A DNA stretch of 64,000 bases, from positions 711,585 to 775,584 of the forward strand of contig JBAZQB010000001.1 of NCBI GenBank assembly GCA_041645435.1, written 5' to 3'. Source of the DNA: Methanoregula sp. (GTDB lineage Archaea > Halobacteriota > Methanomicrobia > Methanomicrobiales > Methanospirillaceae). The notes under the pieces were generated by a model. That model was not told the origin of the DNA. It made no database searches and was given only the letters and a program-made list of their open reading frames with translations. Each line of letters opens with the position of its first letter. The stretch's first letter is position 1. Shown here one piece after another: positions 1-8,337 of this stretch. The position numbers and the translations under genes are program-made.

Positions 1-347
1 AGAATTGCCTCAAGTGTGGGTCGGGCCATCTCAGCTGCACGTTTACCGACATCAGGGTATCCACCGGCGCCAAGACCTTTTGTTAAGGATTTCCCAATCA
101 GGATGCGCTTGTCAGCCTGAATCATGTCCAGGTGCTGCTTGTCGGTGTTGATCGCAATCGTTTCTGCACCGGAAACACCCATGTGGTGAATGCGGTTTAC
201 CGTGTTGTTGCCAGCACCACCGCATCCGATAATAACGATACGCGGCTGACCGCAAAAGTCATCATCCATTTCGTTAGCTGAGCCGGTCTTCTTCATCTCT
301 TTTTCAAGATCGGCGTTTTTTAAAGCGTCGTTAATAATGCTCTGCAT
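1..347 (-). CDS. ftsZ: Cell division GTPase FtsZ, N-terminal part (cut by window edge)
   Basis: This is the first 115 codons of a tubulin-like GTPase that polymerises into the division ring at mid-cell. After a charged N-terminal extension of about 30 residues, the reading frame shows GCGGAGNNTVNRI, the nucleotide-binding start of the FtsZ fold, then NTDKQHLD and KGLGAGGYPDVGKRAAE, all typical of archaeal FtsZ1. The start ATG at 347 is supported by a GAGAGGG ribosome site that overlaps the stop codon of the small gene just upstream, so the two are almost certainly co-transcribed. The rest of the protein, including the GGGTGTG loop, lies left of the window. Family identification is very secure; the FtsZ1 versus FtsZ2 assignment is inferred. 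Confidence 0.95.
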   Translation of the reverse strand, partial: MQSIINDALKNADLEKEMKKTGSANEMDDDFCGQPRIVIIGCGGAGNNTVNRIHHMGVSGAETIAINTDKQHLDMIQADKRILIGKSLTKGLGAGGYPDVGKRAAEMARPTLEAI

Positions 348-357
348 GTTTACCCTC

Positions 358-537
358 TCAAACCTTGAATGAAACCTGGTCGCTCTCCTTTAAGACACGA
401 TTTGCACGTTTTTCAACAAGTTCGCGGACCGCCGCCCGAACAGCTTCAGAGATGTTGGGATATTCTCCCGTATCCACTATCTGCTGGAGCAGATTGATTT
501 GCTGTTCAGGCAACCGGAGCGTGATTCTTTGCATCAT
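358..537 (-). CDS. Ribbon-helix-helix transcription factor upstream of ftsZ (CdrS-like)
   Basis: A 59-residue protein. It begins MMQRITLRLPEQQINLL, the beta-strand and first helix of a ribbon-helix-helix (CopG/MetJ) DNA-binding domain, and continues with YPNISEAVRAAVRELVEK, the second helix and turn. A short basic and acidic tail follows. The stop codon lies 10 bp before ftsZ, inside its ribosome-binding region, so the pair is an operon. Short ribbon-helix-helix proteins of this kind next to ftsZ are known in haloarchaea as CdrS, a regulator of cell division genes; calling this one a CdrS counterpart is inference from size, fold and position. A GTGAGGT site precedes the double ATG at 537/534. 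Such proteins bind DNA as dimers and usually control their own operon; the palindrome at 551-588 is a likely target. Confidence 0.85.
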   Translation of the reverse strand: MMQRITLRLPEQQINLLQQIVDTGEYPNISEAVRAAVRELVEKRANRVLKESDQVSFKV

Positions 538-550
538 TTTACCTCACGTT

Positions 551-588
551 TCTGACATATGTCTGTCAATTGTCATTCATATGTCAGA
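551..588. promoter_or_regulatory. Perfect 11-bp inverted repeat upstream of the RHH-ftsZ operon
   Basis: TCTGACATATG at 551-561 is the exact reverse complement of CATATGTCAGA at 578-588, with a 16-bp spacer that itself holds two TGTCA motifs. Further TGTCT motifs follow at about 596-607. The site lies 14 bp upstream of the start codon of the ribbon-helix-helix gene. Multiple TGTCA-type half sites in opposite orientation are what a dimeric ribbon-helix-helix repressor would bind, so auto-regulation of the operon is the simplest reading. Binding itself is inferred. Confidence 0.6.
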
Positions 589-642
589 CAAAGAGTGTCT
601 TAGTGTCTGACTTAACCAGATGATTCTAACTAAAACATCTGT

Positions 643-650
643 CTATAAAT
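643..650 (+). promoter_or_regulatory. TATA box of the cobD-cobY operon
   Basis: The octamer TATAAATA is a good archaeal TATA element. Transcription would begin about 25 bp downstream, near 670. This matters for gene calling: a TTG codon at 661, which opens the longest reading frame, would lie upstream of the transcript, which favours the GTG at 733 as the true start of the cobD-like gene. Confidence 0.55.
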
Positions 651-732
651 ACTTTCTTCTTTGCTTGCGGAACATTCTCAAAACGCATTTAAGACAATCA
701 AACAAAGTATTCTGGGAAAAGAAGGGATTTTT

Positions 733-1731
733 GTGGCTGTTGACTTTCCGAAACGAGTGGTTCATGGGGGAACCGGTAAGCGCCAGCTTGAAAAAACCCA
801 AAAAAAAGTGGTGGATTTCAGCGCGAGTATCAATCCGTATCCTCCTCAGTTTGCATGGCACTGCGATCCGGCACTGCTTGCATCGTATCCTGACGATACC
901 TATCATGAGCTCAAGGAACGGATAGGCGCAATATTTCACCGCAAAACAGACGAAATTTGCGTTGGCAACGGATCAATAGAACTTATCAGGGTTTTTTGTT
1001 CAGTCGTTCTTTGCGAAAATAAGCATTTTTTTTGCGAATCGCCAACATTTGGCGAGTATGCATTGTCTGCACAGCTTGCAGGAGCAACACCTGTGGACAA
1101 TCCCCGGATGGCCGATGTGTCCTTCATCTGTAATCCCAATAATCCCACGGGGATATTACTGAATAAACAGAATCTGATGAAGCGACTCTCTGAAAAAAAA
1201 ACGCACAACGGCATACTCTTTTGTGATGAAGCGTTTATCGGGCTTTCGGATCCAACCCAAAGTTTAGCTGATATCTCAGATCCAAACCTCTTTGTTTTAC
1301 ACTCGCTCACAAAAAGTTTTTCAGTACCAGGGATCCGGTTTGGATTTGGTTTTGGATCGCCCGATCTAATTGAAAAAATAGAAATTTCCCGTCCTCCCTG
1401 GTCTGTAAATGCATTTGCAGAAGCGTTTGCTATGGAAGCGCTTCTTCATATGGACGACCTCGGGGCATCGCGTGCCCGAATCCAACAGGAACGGGACTGG
1501 CTCGTCCATGAGATCACAGCGCTGGGATTCCACTGCCACCCGTCAACCGCAAATTTTATTCTCATCGAATGTAATCGGGATGTCACAAAGCTCTGCAAAT
1601 GCCTCGAAGAGCATTTGATTCTTGTCAGGAACTGTACATCATTCGGCCTTCCCACCTGTATCCGCGTTGCTATCCGGACCCATGAGGAAAATCTACTGCT
1701 CATGGAGGCTTTATCGGCATGTATGCCCTGA
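733..1731 (+). CDS. cobD: Threonine-phosphate decarboxylase-like aminotransferase (cobalamin pathway)
   Basis: A fold-type I PLP enzyme of the histidinol-phosphate aminotransferase/CobD branch, which makes aminopropanol phosphate for the lower arm of cobalamin. The N-terminus RVVHGG with DFSASINPYPP just after is the CobD signature; NPNNPTG marks the PLP-binding core; SLTKSFSVPGIRFGFG contains the PLP lysine. From the GTG at 733 the product has 332 residues, close to the family size; the frame is open from a TTG at 661 but that lies before the predicted transcript start, and an AAGGGA site sits just before 733. The 3' end overlaps cobY by 13 bp, which supports the cobalamin role over histidine biosynthesis. 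The histidinol-phosphate aminotransferase alternative is less likely. Confidence 0.8.
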   Translation: MAVDFPKRVVHGGTGKRQLEKTQKKVVDFSASINPYPPQFAWHCDPALLASYPDDTYHELKERIGAIFHRKTDEICVGNGSIELIRVFCSVVLCENKHFFCESPTFGEYALSAQLAGATPVDNPRMADVSFICNPNNPTGILLNKQNLMKRLSEKKTHNGILFCDEAFIGLSDPTQSLADISDPNLFVLHSLTKSFSVPGIRFGFGFGSPDLIEKIEISRPPWSVNAFAEAFAMEALLHMDDLGASRARIQQERDWLVHEITALGFHCHPSTANFILIECNRDVTKLCKCLEEHLILVRNCTSFGLPTCIRVAIRTHEENLLLMEALSACMP

Positions 1732-2351
1732 TCATGGCCGGGGGGGCAGGAAGCCGGATTAACCTGGGGGAAAAGCCGCTGATTCTGATCTGTGGACGAC
1801 CCCTGATTTCCTATGTAATCGATGCTTTCGAAGGTGCCGGGTGTAAACCGGTTGTAGCCACATCTTACCGGACACCCATGACCATGAACTGGTGCCGTGC
1901 TCATGGCATTGAATTTTGTAAAACTGACGGTTTGGGGTATATCACTGACATGGTGAATGCCGTAAGGATGCTCGATGAGCAAAAACCACTTTTTGTCAGT
2001 GCATCCGATCTACCCTGTATCACCCCGAAGATTATTCAGGACATTAATGAAATTTATCGTGCCAGCAAAAAAGATGCATGCTCTGTCTGGGTACCCGCAA
2101 CTATCGTAAAATCCTGCCGGGATGGAATGCCATATCGCGAAGAGATCCAGGGGATTACCGCATGCCCGGCAGGTGTAAATATTCTGCGGGGTGATCTCAT
2201 CGCGCAGCCTCAGAATGAGCTAAGACTACTCCTTGAAGAATTGTCTCTGGCCCTGAACGTCAACACAAAAGCAGATCTTGCTGAAGCAGAGATTTTTATA
2301 AATAAAATTCGATCATGCAACACAAAGAAACTCCTTCTTGATGAATCTTAA
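1719..2351 (+). CDS. cobY: GTP:adenosylcobinamide-phosphate guanylyltransferase CobY
   Basis: This 210-residue protein belongs to the MobA-like nucleotidyltransferase fold. It starts MYALIMAGGAGSRI, the GTP-binding loop, with EKPLILICGRPLI following and SASDLPCITP as the metal-binding acidic motif. Archaea use CobY in place of bacterial CobU to activate adenosylcobinamide phosphate with GTP. Overlap with the cobD-like gene upstream makes a cobalamin assembly pair, relevant because methanogens need corrinoids for methyl transfer and for the CODH/ACS complex encoded later in this window. The molybdenum-cofactor nucleotidyltransferase MobA is the main alternative but context argues against it. 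Confidence 0.85.
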   Translation: MYALIMAGGAGSRINLGEKPLILICGRPLISYVIDAFEGAGCKPVVATSYRTPMTMNWCRAHGIEFCKTDGLGYITDMVNAVRMLDEQKPLFVSASDLPCITPKIIQDINEIYRASKKDACSVWVPATIVKSCRDGMPYREEIQGITACPAGVNILRGDLIAQPQNELRLLLEELSLALNVNTKADLAEAEIFINKIRSCNTKKLLLDES

Positions 2352-2413
2352 AATTCATCCTATCCGTGACATTAATTCAAAAACAGGCTTAAATTCGGCC
2401 ATATTAGTCAGGA

Positions 2414-3688
2414 ATGCATATTAAGGTGCATCACCAAGATCTTGGTATTATGGGAGAGTCGCAGGAGATAGAGCTGCGGGGTCATATTATTGACTCCGGC
2501 ATTATGACACAGCTCTTCGACCGGGTCATGGATATGGGCGGTAACTTTGAGATTTTGGTCTTTGATATTGGTAAGAAGAAGACCGATCCGAGTTACGCCC
2601 GCCTGCGGATCAATGCCTCAAATAATGATAAACTTCGATCTATCCTGTCAGAGGTTCATCGTCTTGGCGCCCGTCCGGTCGAAGTCAAGGATGTCTTTCT
2701 TGTTGCAGCTGAAGCGGATCGTGTTGTCCCCAAGGGATTCTATACCACCTCCAATCATCCAACCGAAGTGAAATATCTGGGAGATTGGATTCCGGTCGAA
2801 TCCATCGAAATGGATTTTCTCATTGTCGTAGATCCAAAAAAGAAACAAGCAACTGCTGTCGCCTTGGGAAAAATACGCAAAGGGGATTTGGTTATTGTCG
2901 GAGAACAGGGTGTGAGTGTAAATTATCCCGAACGTCCCCGTGAGGAAAGCACGTTTGAGTTCATGCATGGGACTGTATCATCCGAACGACCCAGTGAGAC
3001 CCTTATTGCAAGAATTGCCCGGGAAATCCTTGATGTCCGGAATAAGGGAGGAAAAATCGCTGTTGTCGGGGGTCCTGCGATCATCCATACCGGTGCTGAC
3101 AAAGCCCTTGCAGAACTAATTCAAAAAGGATATATTGATGTCCTCTTTGCCGGAAACGCTCTGCCAACCCACGATATAGAGTACAATCTCTATGGCACCT
3201 CCCTTGGAATGGACATCTCAACCGGTAAGCCGGTTATGGGCGGTCATAAGCATCATCTCTATGCGATAAGCGAGATCCTACGAGCCGGATCAATAAAGAA
3301 TGCAGTGGATACCGGAGTTGTAAAAAGCGGGATAATGTATGAATGCGTAAAGAAGAATGTCCCCTTCGTCCTTGCCGGGTCTATCAGGGATGACGGACCT
3401 TTACCCGATGTAATTCAGGATGTCATGGAAGCACAGGACGCGATGCGCAGACATATCGACGGGTGCAGCATGGTGTTAATGATCGCAACTCTCCTTCATT
3501 CCATCGCAGTTGGTAATTGCCTGCCTTCAAAGGTCAAGACGGTCTGTGTGGACATCAATCCGGCCCATCTGACCAAGCTGATGGATCGTGGCACAACACA
3601 GGCCATCGGTATTGTGTCCGATGCCGGAACATTTCTTCCCCTGCTCGCCCGGCAGCTCGAGATCCAGAGCAGCGCTGCAAAAAAATAA
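2414..3688 (+). CDS. TIGR00300 / LOR-SDH domain enzyme, probable archaeal ornithine cyclodeaminase
   Basis: A 424-residue protein. The N-terminal half is the LOR/SDH-type domain (ELRGHIIDSGIMTQLFDRV and the RLGARPVEVKDV region) and the C-terminal half is a nucleotide-binding domain with GGPAIIHTGA, LFAGNALPTHDIE and MGGHKHHLYAIS. Characterised relatives in Methanococcus convert ornithine to proline with release of ammonia; that activity is assigned here from family membership only. The start at 2414 is kept; an internal ATG at 2450 (MGESQEIEL) is possible because no clear ribosome site distinguishes them. It stands alone, 62 bp after cobY, and converges with the next gene. Confidence 0.75.
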   Translation: MHIKVHHQDLGIMGESQEIELRGHIIDSGIMTQLFDRVMDMGGNFEILVFDIGKKKTDPSYARLRINASNNDKLRSILSEVHRLGARPVEVKDVFLVAAEADRVVPKGFYTTSNHPTEVKYLGDWIPVESIEMDFLIVVDPKKKQATAVALGKIRKGDLVIVGEQGVSVNYPERPREESTFEFMHGTVSSERPSETLIARIAREILDVRNKGGKIAVVGGPAIIHTGADKALAELIQKGYIDVLFAGNALPTHDIEYNLYGTSLGMDISTGKPVMGGHKHHLYAISEILRAGSIKNAVDTGVVKSGIMYECVKKNVPFVLAGSIRDDGPLPDVIQDVMEAQDAMRRHIDGCSMVLMIATLLHSIAVGNCLPSKVKTVCVDINPAHLTKLMDRGTTQAIGIVSDAGTFLPLLARQLEIQSSAAKK

Positions 3689-3719
3689 TTGATACCTTTT
3701 TTAAACAGGATTGATCCGG

Positions 3720-4712
3720 TCACCGGGTCAGTGGCATACAGAAGGGAGTCTCGTGCGCCAGGACATACTCCCACTCGTTCTTGCATTCACAGGGTGTCTC
3801 TAGCAGGGCGTTTATCAACTCCCGGTCTGCGTTTAGGGAATAATCGCGGATGCCTTTGACCAAATCATAATCGCAGTTCCCGCAGTTATGCGGCCCCCGT
3901 TTTTGCCCGCCCCCGAGAGGATCACAGGTCATATGAACCGGAGCATCTTTGAGTAGGGAAAGAACACTCCAGAGATAAGGAGGGCGGTATGCACCCCGTT
4001 TCCAGTAAAATTCAAGCTCTGTCCTTCGCTGCACGGTACAGGGATTCATCGAGATCATATCAGCATGCAAAGCCGCATCGCAAATTGATTGTTTCATATC
4101 GTCAACAGCTTCTTTTTCAGTTAAGAAGAGCGGCTTGAACAGGAGGTATGCCTTGATACCCGCCCCTGCTGCTTTTGCTCGTGATGAAGCCGCTGTAAAA
4201 TCGATGTAGGAAAAACCCTTATTGATGCATTTTTCCCGTATGGGATCGTTGCTTGTTTCTAACCCGACAGCACAATAGAGTGGTTTTTTCCATGTACCGT
4301 CATCTAATTTTTCGATAAACGTACGTATTACTTCGGAATCGATAAATTCAGGGCGGGTTTCAGCGATAACCAGTTTGCCGCGGAAATAGGTTGCTACCAC
4401 TCCAAGAAATGCTACCGGTACTTCAGCAGGATCAAAAAAACTTCCCGATGTGAAGATCTTAACCATACGGTAGTCATCGGGTTTGTATTCGGTTTTTATC
4501 CAGGCAAGCTGGGCAACCAGATGATCAGTGAGTTTTTCGCACGATTGTTTTTCATACCTTTCGTGACGGTAACTGCACATCCGGCATTTTGACCAGGTAC
4601 ACCCGGCACTTTTAAAGATCACGGTAAGACAGTCCAGCAGTTCGTTACCATACCGCTCTTTTCCCCGCCAGCTGGCGAGTGGTTTTTCGATCCGTTCAGA
4701 AATCATTAACAT
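3720..4712 (-). CDS. Archaeosine biosynthesis radical SAM protein RaSEA
   Basis: A 330-residue radical SAM protein with the cluster-binding cysteines near residues 35-45, in GCTWSKCRMCSYR. Later conserved blocks are FTSGSFFDP, AETRPEFI, GLETSNDPIREKCINKG and MNPCTVQRRTELE, which match the RaSEA family (TIGR01210). RaSEA works with ArcS in archaea to make archaeosine at position 15 of tRNA. The C-terminal part has HNCGNCDYDL and ETPCECKNEW, likely extra metal-binding cysteines. Both ATGs at 4712 and 4706 are possible; a TATATAG element on this strand lies about 20-25 bp upstream, suggesting a leaderless transcript whose promoter overlaps the start of the divergent gene at 4735. Confidence 0.88.
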   Translation of the reverse strand: MLMISERIEKPLASWRGKERYGNELLDCLTVIFKSAGCTWSKCRMCSYRHERYEKQSCEKLTDHLVAQLAWIKTEYKPDDYRMVKIFTSGSFFDPAEVPVAFLGVVATYFRGKLVIAETRPEFIDSEVIRTFIEKLDDGTWKKPLYCAVGLETSNDPIREKCINKGFSYIDFTAASSRAKAAGAGIKAYLLFKPLFLTEKEAVDDMKQSICDAALHADMISMNPCTVQRRTELEFYWKRGAYRPPYLWSVLSLLKDAPVHMTCDPLGGGQKRGPHNCGNCDYDLVKGIRDYSLNADRELINALLETPCECKNEWEYVLAHETPFCMPLTR

Positions 4713-4734
4713 CCTATTAGTTGATCCTATATAG

Positions 4735-5817
4735 ATGAAAAAGATCGTCCTTTTTGTTATAGGACTTGTCTTTTTATCGGGATACGTCTCCGCATATCAG
4801 GTTAATATCGACGCCCCGAAATCACTGTCCATAGGAAAACCACTCATTGTAACCGGGACAACCACACTGGGTATTGGTACTCCTATTGACGTGGTGCTCT
4901 ATTATCAGCTGACAACTACGACAGAAATTGAACGAAAGATCGTATATGTCCAATCTGATTATACCTTTAAAACTTTTTTTGATACAACAGATCTGAGGAA
5001 AGGGACCTATAAGGTTGAGGTGCCGGCCGTTGGGTTAGGCAGTTCATCAGAAAATATGCGCCTAATCCAACTAATCGATCGTTCTGATGAAATTTCCATG
5101 TCATCTCTCTCACGCCAGACGTTCAATGGAAAGATCTATATCGCGGGAACAATCAAAGGCGGAGAAAATTCAGGTGTCCAGATAGAAATAATAGGTCCTG
5201 ATGACACGGTAGTGTTCGGACCCAGCTATGTGAATACCAACAACGCAGGTGCTTTTTCTGCAGATGTTTCTATAATAAAACCCGGGGATTATGAGGTGAG
5301 TTTTACGGATGCGAAAGGATTCATCGGAACACGCACGATCACCATTACAGGAGAATCCTCGATAGAAACAACTCCCGTTGCAACAGCGACAACATATCCC
5401 GTCTTCTCCGCACATGCAAAAGCATCACGGGATTCACCGGCATATTTTATTGTCAGGACTACGTCCGGGCCGATTGTATTGCATACCTCATCATCCATCG
5501 ATTGGGTGATTGAATATGTAGATGGCAAGGGGATTCTCCATATGGAAAATAATCAGGGCGCACAAAATCCTGAGAGAACTGAGTTTATTGGCACGGGAAA
5601 GATCGTCTATGTTAAAGTATACCCCTATAAGTATGCGGATAACAGCGAAGTATTCCTTTATGCAGAAAATGTTAACTCGGTTATCGTAAGTCAGACGGTC
5701 CCGGCACAGTTTGCAGCAACTGTACCTCAGACCCCGACCGAAACCCCACAGTCCCCGGTTTTTCCTTTGGCGGGAATAGGGGCAATTGTCATCACCGCTT
5801 TACTCTTAAGAAAATAA
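4735..5817 (+). CDS. Secreted surface protein with C-terminal membrane anchor, function unknown
   Basis: A 360-residue protein exported by a signal peptide (MKKIVLFVIGLVFLSGYVSA, cleavage after about residue 20). The body is beta-rich with Ig-like features: repeated turn motifs such as LSIGKPLIVTGTT and GKIYIAGTIKGG, then a second domain ending FLYAENVNSVIVSQ. A Thr/Pro-rich spacer (residues about 330-342) leads to a final hydrophobic helix, LAGIGAIVITALLL, with RK at the end. This layout matches archaeal S-layer-associated or cell-surface proteins held in the membrane at the C-terminus. No enzymatic motif is visible. It is transcribed away from RaSEA, with only 22 bp between the two start codons. 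Confidence 0.7.
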   Translation: MKKIVLFVIGLVFLSGYVSAYQVNIDAPKSLSIGKPLIVTGTTTLGIGTPIDVVLYYQLTTTTEIERKIVYVQSDYTFKTFFDTTDLRKGTYKVEVPAVGLGSSSENMRLIQLIDRSDEISMSSLSRQTFNGKIYIAGTIKGGENSGVQIEIIGPDDTVVFGPSYVNTNNAGAFSADVSIIKPGDYEVSFTDAKGFIGTRTITITGESSIETTPVATATTYPVFSAHAKASRDSPAYFIVRTTSGPIVLHTSSSIDWVIEYVDGKGILHMENNQGAQNPERTEFIGTGKIVYVKVYPYKYADNSEVFLYAENVNSVIVSQTVPAQFAATVPQTPTETPQSPVFPLAGIGAIVITALLLRK

Positions 5818-5925
5818 ACGATACCCACGGGGAATTTCTATTGATACAGGTTCCTTGTCAGATTGGTACCTGACAACAGGATTAAGAAGGGTTTTTTACA
5901 TACTACGCCCAACATATGGAGCACT

Positions 5926-6010
5926 GCCGGGGTAGTCTAGTCCGGGAAGGCGGTAGCCTTGAAAGCTACTGGTGCCCTGCACCTCAAGAGTTCAAATCTC
6001 TTCCCCGGCG
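5926..6010 (+). tRNA. tRNA-Ser (anticodon UGA)
   Basis: The acceptor stem GCCGGGG (5926-5932) pairs with CCCCGGC (6003-6009), followed by discriminator G at 6010; CCA is not encoded. The anticodon arm is GTAGC/GCTAC with loop CTTGAAA, giving anticodon TGA at 5960-5962. A long variable arm and a normal T loop (TTCAAAT) confirm serine type II. No intron is seen. The predicted cognate synthetase, a canonical SerRS, is encoded at 20625-21902. Confidence 0.95.
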
Positions 6011-6049
6011 TACAGTTTTTTTCAATTCAGGATTCAGTCTTTTCTCATC

Positions 6050-6463
6050 TCACAATTTCCATATTCTGGCAAAGATAAGGCCGGCAACAGGAAAAGAAAC
6101 AATTTCCCAGATCCCGGTGCTGATATAGAAGGCCACCGGCCAGGTCATTGACGTATACATGACATATAAACTGGGAATTGTCATGATTATGATAAGCAGG
6201 AGTCCAAATATAAGCCCTTTTTCCACAGGTGTTCCTTTAAGGGAATCTTTTACCCTATCAAAGACAAATGCCGCTGCGATTGCCACTACAAACGGGTAGA
6301 AAAAGAACAGCAGCATGATCGGATCGTTCATTGCCCTCATTCCTCCGTATGAACTGATATCAACCGGAATTATGATATTCATTATCAGGTTGACAGCAAC
6401 CATCAGCACAAGGAGAATGGTACCGACAATAATTCCTGCCAGGGCAATATTTTTCACATTCAT
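6050..6463 (-). CDS. Four-helix membrane protein, function unknown
   Basis: A 137-residue hydrophobic protein with four predicted membrane helices: IALAGIIVGTILLVLMVAVN, a segment around LLFFFYPFVVAIAAAFVF, GLIFGLLLIIIMTIPSLYVM, and the C-terminal VAFYISTGIWEIVSFPVAGL. A loop with DRVKDSLKGTPVEKG lies between helices 2 and 3. I do not recognise a family with a known role. The ATG at 6463 is chosen over an upstream TTG at 6472 because a TTAAATA box lies about 25 bp upstream of it, which fits a leaderless transcript. Codon use looks ordinary for the window. Confidence 0.65.
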   Translation of the reverse strand: MNVKNIALAGIIVGTILLVLMVAVNLIMNIIIPVDISSYGGMRAMNDPIMLLFFFYPFVVAIAAAFVFDRVKDSLKGTPVEKGLIFGLLLIIIMTIPSLYVMYTSMTWPVAFYISTGIWEIVSFPVAGLIFARIWKL

Positions 6464-6695
6464 AAAAAACAATAGTCTAGGACATATTTAATCCCGATAC
6501 CAGGAAGGGAGAAAGTAAAAATCCCTTGAAACAAACCCAGCACGTGTTGAGAGAGCTGCATGCATTTTCAGAAACAAATTCCTGAATCCTGCCATTTCCC
6601 TCAGTTTCCAATAAAAAAGCAATTATGTTCAATATCACTGTTTTTATGTGGTTGAACCACCCACAGTACAAGTTAGATAACTCAGAGGATCATTG

Positions 6696-6920
6696 ATGTG
6701 CGTTGCAGTTCCCGCAGAAGTGCTTGAAATAAAAGAGGGAAATATTGGTCTGGTTGATTATGGCGATCTCAAACAAGAGATCCGACTCGATCTAGTGGAT
6801 GTGAAAATTGGCGAGTTCGTTCTTGTCCATGTTGGTTTTGCCATCCAGCGACTTTCACGCGAAGAAGGTCTGGAAACCCGGGAAATTTTTAAACAAGTAT
6901 ACGCTGCCCTGGAGGATTGA
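6696..6920 (+). CDS. hypC: Hydrogenase maturation chaperone HypC
   Basis: A 74-residue protein that must begin MCVAVPAEV, because the cysteine at position 2 is the iron-handling residue of HypC/HybG proteins; this fixes the start at ATG 6696 with an AGAGGA ribosome site. HypC forms a complex with HypD that carries the Fe(CN)2CO unit to the NiFe hydrogenase large subunit. The body shows the small OB-fold pattern IGLVDYGDL...VLVHVGFAIQRL. The stop codon overlaps the hypA start by one base (TGATG), so translation is coupled. Only hypC, hypA and hypE are here; hypB, hypD and hypF are not in the window. Confidence 0.95.
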   Translation: MCVAVPAEVLEIKEGNIGLVDYGDLKQEIRLDLVDVKIGEFVLVHVGFAIQRLSREEGLETREIFKQVYAALED

Positions 6921-7258
6921 TGCACGAGTTTTCCATTGCCTATGACCTGTACGCTACCGCACGCAAGGCGGCACTCGAGAATAACGCCAGCAAGGTAAAA
7001 AAAATCAGCGTTGAAGTTGGTAAGATGGCAATGGTAAATCCTGAGCAGGTCACTTTTTTGTTTGGAACGATTAAGGAAGAAGATCCCCTTTTTGAAAAAG
7101 CCGAGCTTGTCTGCACTGAAATGCCCCCACAAACAAACTGCACCTGCGGATATTCCGGTGATGAAATATATATCTGCCCCGGATGTGGGGCCCTGCCCAG
7201 GATGGTAAAGGGCAGGGAAATTGTTGTCACAAATATTGAAATCGAGGTTGAGGACTGA
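6920..7258 (+). CDS. hypA: Hydrogenase nickel incorporation protein HypA
   Basis: HypA delivers nickel to NiFe hydrogenase precursors. The 112-residue product begins MHEFSIAYDLY, with His2 as the expected nickel ligand, and carries the zinc site CTCGYSG with ICPGCG further on (about residues 73-95). The ATG at 6920 sits behind GGAGG at 6911-6915 and overlaps the hypC stop. The stop codon directly abuts hypE. Length and motifs are normal for the family. Confidence 0.95.
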   Translation: MHEFSIAYDLYATARKAALENNASKVKKISVEVGKMAMVNPEQVTFLFGTIKEEDPLFEKAELVCTEMPPQTNCTCGYSGDEIYICPGCGALPRMVKGREIVVTNIEIEVED

Positions 7259-8254
7259 ATGAAAGTCAACATGATGCACGGCGCCGGCGGAGAAGTAATG
7301 GGCGAACTTTTACAGACGCTCACAAAGTTCAAGCATAACAATGCCGGGGGTATAGGTCTTGAGGCTATGGATGATGGGGCCGTTATTCCGTTTAATGGTG
7401 AAAATCTTGTATTCACCACCGATTCCCATGTTGTCCGCCCGATTTTTTTCCCGGGCGGGGATATCGGCAGAATTTCTGTCTGCGGGACCGTTAATGATCT
7501 TGCCATGATGGGGGGCCGGCCGATCGCTCTCTCCTGTGGCATGATTCTCGAAGAGGGATTCGAAATCGATGATCTCGCGAGGATTGTTGCATCGATGGAT
7601 GAAGCACTGGGCGAATGCGGGGCAAACCTTGTTACCGGGGATACAAAAGTGATGGAAAGGGGTGCGCTTGACGGTATCGCGATCAATACTGCCGGAATCG
7701 GCATTGCAAAAACAGTTGTCCGGGACAATGGATTAGTTCCCGGGGACGTGATTATTGTTTCAGGTACTCTGGGGGATCATGGCCTTGCCATTATGGCACA
7801 CCGGGAAGGTTTTGATCTTGGCGAGCAGATAAAATCGGATGTAGCCCCGCTGTGGAAAATGGTGGAAAAAGCGCTCGATGCAGGCACTATTCATGCAATG
7901 AAGGATCCGACACGAGGCGGGTTTGCGAGTGCCATCAATGAGATGGCAAGAAAAAGCGGGGTGTGCATCCGTATTCAGGAGGAGAAAATTCCTATACGTA
8001 AGAACGTGAAGAGTGCAGCTGGCATGCTGGGTATCGATCCGCTCGAAGTGGCTAATGAAGGAAAAGTGGTAATGGGAGTCCCGGCGTCCTGCGCTGATGC
8101 GGTTCTGTCTGCGCTGCGCTCGCATACCTATGGAAGAGATGCCGTAGTCATTGGCACGGTCACAAACGGTGCCCATGTCATCATGGAAACAACCATTGGT
8201 GGTGAACGATTCATTGAACCCCCCATGGGAGATCCCGTACCTCGTGTGTGCTGA
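7259..8254 (+). CDS. hypE: Hydrogenase maturation protein HypE
   Basis: HypE dehydrates a carbamoyl group on its own C-terminal cysteine to make the cyanide ligand of the hydrogenase iron. The 331-residue protein has the PurM/ThiL-like ATP-binding fold (DDGAVIPF, FTTDSHVV, DPTRGGFASAINEMA) and ends DPVPRVC, with the reactive cysteine as the last residue. It starts immediately after the hypA stop. An AT-rich stretch with T runs at 8255-8300 may end the operon transcript. Confidence 0.95.
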   Translation: MKVNMMHGAGGEVMGELLQTLTKFKHNNAGGIGLEAMDDGAVIPFNGENLVFTTDSHVVRPIFFPGGDIGRISVCGTVNDLAMMGGRPIALSCGMILEEGFEIDDLARIVASMDEALGECGANLVTGDTKVMERGALDGIAINTAGIGIAKTVVRDNGLVPGDVIIVSGTLGDHGLAIMAHREGFDLGEQIKSDVAPLWKMVEKALDAGTIHAMKDPTRGGFASAINEMARKSGVCIRIQEEKIPIRKNVKSAAGMLGIDPLEVANEGKVVMGVPASCADAVLSALRSHTYGRDAVVIGTVTNGAHVIMETTIGGERFIEPPMGDPVPRVC

Positions 8255-8337
8255 GTTTCTCTTTGATTTTTAATAATAAACCAATGATACCGTCAAATTC
8301 TCTTACATCTTTTTAGCCATTATCTGGCTGCATTTTT

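Noticed and set aside
643..939. Minus-strand open frame across the start of the cobD-like gene
   Set aside because: It is the shadow of a clear PLP enzyme and has no promoter or family features.
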